A stretch of DNA of 6,340 bases from positions 1 through 6,340 of the forward strand of contig JAFZFL010000083.1 of the NCBI GenBank assembly GCA_017555925.1, in the 5' to 3' direction. Of this stretch, positions 5,475 to 6,340 are shown piece by piece. A program made the position numbers and the translations under genes. The notes beneath the pieces were generated by a model. That model was not told where the DNA came from, did no database searches, and saw nothing but the letters and a program-made list of their open reading frames with translations. This stretch comes from Bacteroidales bacterium (GTDB taxonomy: Bacteria > Bacteroidota > Bacteroidia > Bacteroidales > UBA932). Each line of letters starts with the position of its first letter. Position 1 is the first letter of the stretch.

Positions 5475-6025
5475 AACTCCTCACCAAAAGCATCGATTAA
5501 AGGTTCCCGTAAAAACTTATATACGGGAATCTTTTCTTTTTTACCCTTGACAAAAGCATCTGAACATATCCTCCATCTGTGAAGATTCAAAGCAGTCATT
5601 CCATTTGAAAACTTTGAAACCCTTATTGGATACAATCTGCACGAAATTGGTTTCTTGAATTTTGAAGTACCTGCATACCAGGCCTTTTCAACAGCACAGA
5701 AGCAGTTGCAATCCTTATCAAAACAAGTATAGGCACACTCCTCATTATTCACAAGCGGGGTAACAAGATCTCCATCTCTGTCCGTTACGGCAAAACCCTG
5801 CTCACCAATAGCCTTAAGGCCCTCAGGAGTAAGAAGCTCCCTATAGCCCTCAAAATTCTCTCTAAAGAGCTGCTCCTCCTCCTTCTCCATTGGCGCACCG
5901 CTATCCCCTATAATACAGCAACAACCGTGACACACCGGATAATCACATGCAAAATACTCTGTAATAACCTCTGAAGAAACAAGATAATCTCCAATCTCAA
6001 CTATATAAGCTCTATGGTCTCTCAT
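5426..6025 (-). CDS. DUF3109 family cysteine-rich protein
   Basis: This is a DUF3109 family member, a cysteine-rich group related to YkgJ-type putative zinc/iron-chelate-binding proteins; its biochemical role is unknown. Counting from the ATG at 6023-6025 it has 199 residues. Family signatures are FACDYPVCHGCCC with GDSGAP just after, the central DGDLVTPLVNNEECAYT, a Cys cluster (CFDKDCNCFCA), KKPISCRLYPIRV, LNLHRWRIC and VYKFLREPL. There are twelve cysteines, which suggests metal binding, probably an Fe-S or Fe/Zn site. A GTG at 6052, in frame and 8 bp after the upstream stop, would add nine residues (VKYKTVGKN); I prefer the ATG because family members usually begin close to the IxxxDxxVS segment and because GGGAAAAAT precedes it. 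It follows the M16 peptidase gene on the same strand and is likely co-transcribed with it. Its coding sequence holds a terminator for the opposite strand at 5499-5542. Confidence 0.88.
   Translation of the reverse strand: MRDHRAYIVEIGDYLVSSEVITEYFACDYPVCHGCCCIIGDSGAPMEKEEEQLFRENFEGYRELLTPEGLKAIGEQGFAVTDRDGDLVTPLVNNEECAYTCFDKDCNCFCAVEKAWYAGTSKFKKPISCRLYPIRVSKFSNGMTALNLHRWRICSDAFVKGKKEKIPVYKFLREPLIDAFGEEFYSALEQAANNLLASE
5499..5542 (+). terminator. Intrinsic terminator of the DUF2007 unit, located inside the DUF3109 coding sequence
   Basis: AAAGGTTCCCGTA (5499-5511) pairs with TACGGGAATCTTT (5522-5534) over 13 bp with a single G-T wobble and a 10-base loop. TCTTTTTT follows on the plus strand, giving the hairpin-plus-U-run form of an intrinsic terminator. 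It lies 25 bp past the DUF2007 stop and is well placed to end that transcript. The same bases are codons of the opposite gene, around its VYKFLREPL segment. Confidence 0.8.
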
Positions 6026-6060
6026 ATTTTTCCCGACAGTTTTATATTTCACCTATACTT

Positions 6061-6340
6061 TTACCAGTTCAAATCGAAATACTCCTTTATAAACTGATCT
6101 TCCTTAAACAGATTCTGAGTATTTACATCCTTTGTAGTGCCATCCATTGTAACCGACACCACATTTCCCTGAGTCATCATCTGTTCAGCAAAATTCTTAA
6201 AATCCTCAACAGTAATTCCGTCAAGTGCCTTCATGTAATTGCTGAAGAAATCTTTTCCCGCCATATATCTGTGCTCAAACAGATCAAGCCAATAGTTATT
6301 GTTTACATTTTCTGCAAGAAACTCATCCTTCAACTGAACC
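6061..6340 (-). CDS. M16-family (insulinase-like) metallopeptidase, C-terminal fragment cut by window edge
   Basis: The frame enters from the right edge already open (VQL then KDEFLAENVNNNYWLDLFEH) and ends at a TAA at 6061-6063; about 92 residues are visible. The NVNNNYWLDLFEHRYMAGKD stretch, then a helix-rich GITVEDFKNFAEQMM followed by QGNVVSVTMDG, is the pattern closing the last M16 domain of large Bacteroidota zinc peptidases of the PqqL/insulinase group. In that pattern a 'xxENxxYW' helix is followed by a final alpha/beta unit. The zinc motif HxxEH lies in the N-terminal part, outside the window, so catalytic competence and a signal peptide cannot be checked. The TTG at 6331-6333 is not the real start. 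The DUF3109 gene follows closely on the same strand. Confidence 0.82.
   Translation of the reverse strand, partial: VQLKDEFLAENVNNNYWLDLFEHRYMAGKDFFSNYMKALDGITVEDFKNFAEQMMTQGNVVSVTMDGTTKDVNTQNLFKEDQFIKEYFDLNW

Noticed and set aside
6061..6333. A complete 90-residue gene starting at TTG 6333
   Set aside because: The frame stays open to the window edge and matches the C-terminal end of a much larger M16 peptidase.

Overview
The window looks like a chromosomal segment of a member of Bacteroidota, most likely order Bacteroidales. The evidence is the Bacteroidota-type five-helix SdhC, a DUF3109 protein, a membrane-anchored coiled-coil protein of a family I associate with this phylum, AT-rich leaders with little Shine-Dalgarno character, and several good matches to the phylum's promoter consensus (TTTG, about 19-21 bp, TAnnTTTG). 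I cannot name a genus.

Layout from left to right. Positions 1-136 are the end of an insertion sequence, probably IS3 family: a terminal palindrome plus the first 32 codons of a transposase helix-turn-helix protein that leaves the window on the minus strand. It sits about 45 bp beyond the stop of frr. The minus-strand pair pyrH (UMP kinase) and frr (ribosome recycling factor) follows, with a perfect palindrome between the two genes. A compact divergent region of about 145 bp carries back-to-back promoters for pyrH (minus) and sdhC (plus). sdhC encodes the haem b membrane subunit of succinate dehydrogenase/fumarate reductase. It is closed by a strong terminator and is not followed by sdhA and sdhB. 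Converging on it from the right are hemW (radical-SAM haem chaperone, GTG start) and, 40 bp upstream of hemW, a gene for a membrane-anchored coiled-coil protein of unknown function.

A second divergent region (4611-4783) separates that pair from two plus-strand genes: a two-helix membrane protein of unknown function and a DUF2007 protein. Their end overlaps, tail to tail, a minus-strand DUF3109 cysteine-rich gene. That gene lies just downstream of the 3' end of an M16-family (insulinase-like) metallopeptidase gene, which enters from the right edge.

Most of the window is ordinary housekeeping chromosome. I found no defence system, CRISPR array, RNA gene or clearly new system. The points most worth a second look are: the terminator of the plus-strand pair lying inside the coding sequence of the convergent DUF3109 gene; the stand-alone sdhC with a cysteine-rich tail; the IS boundary behind frr; the CTGTCGGGA palindrome and its other copies; and the uncharacterised two-gene module at 4784-5474.
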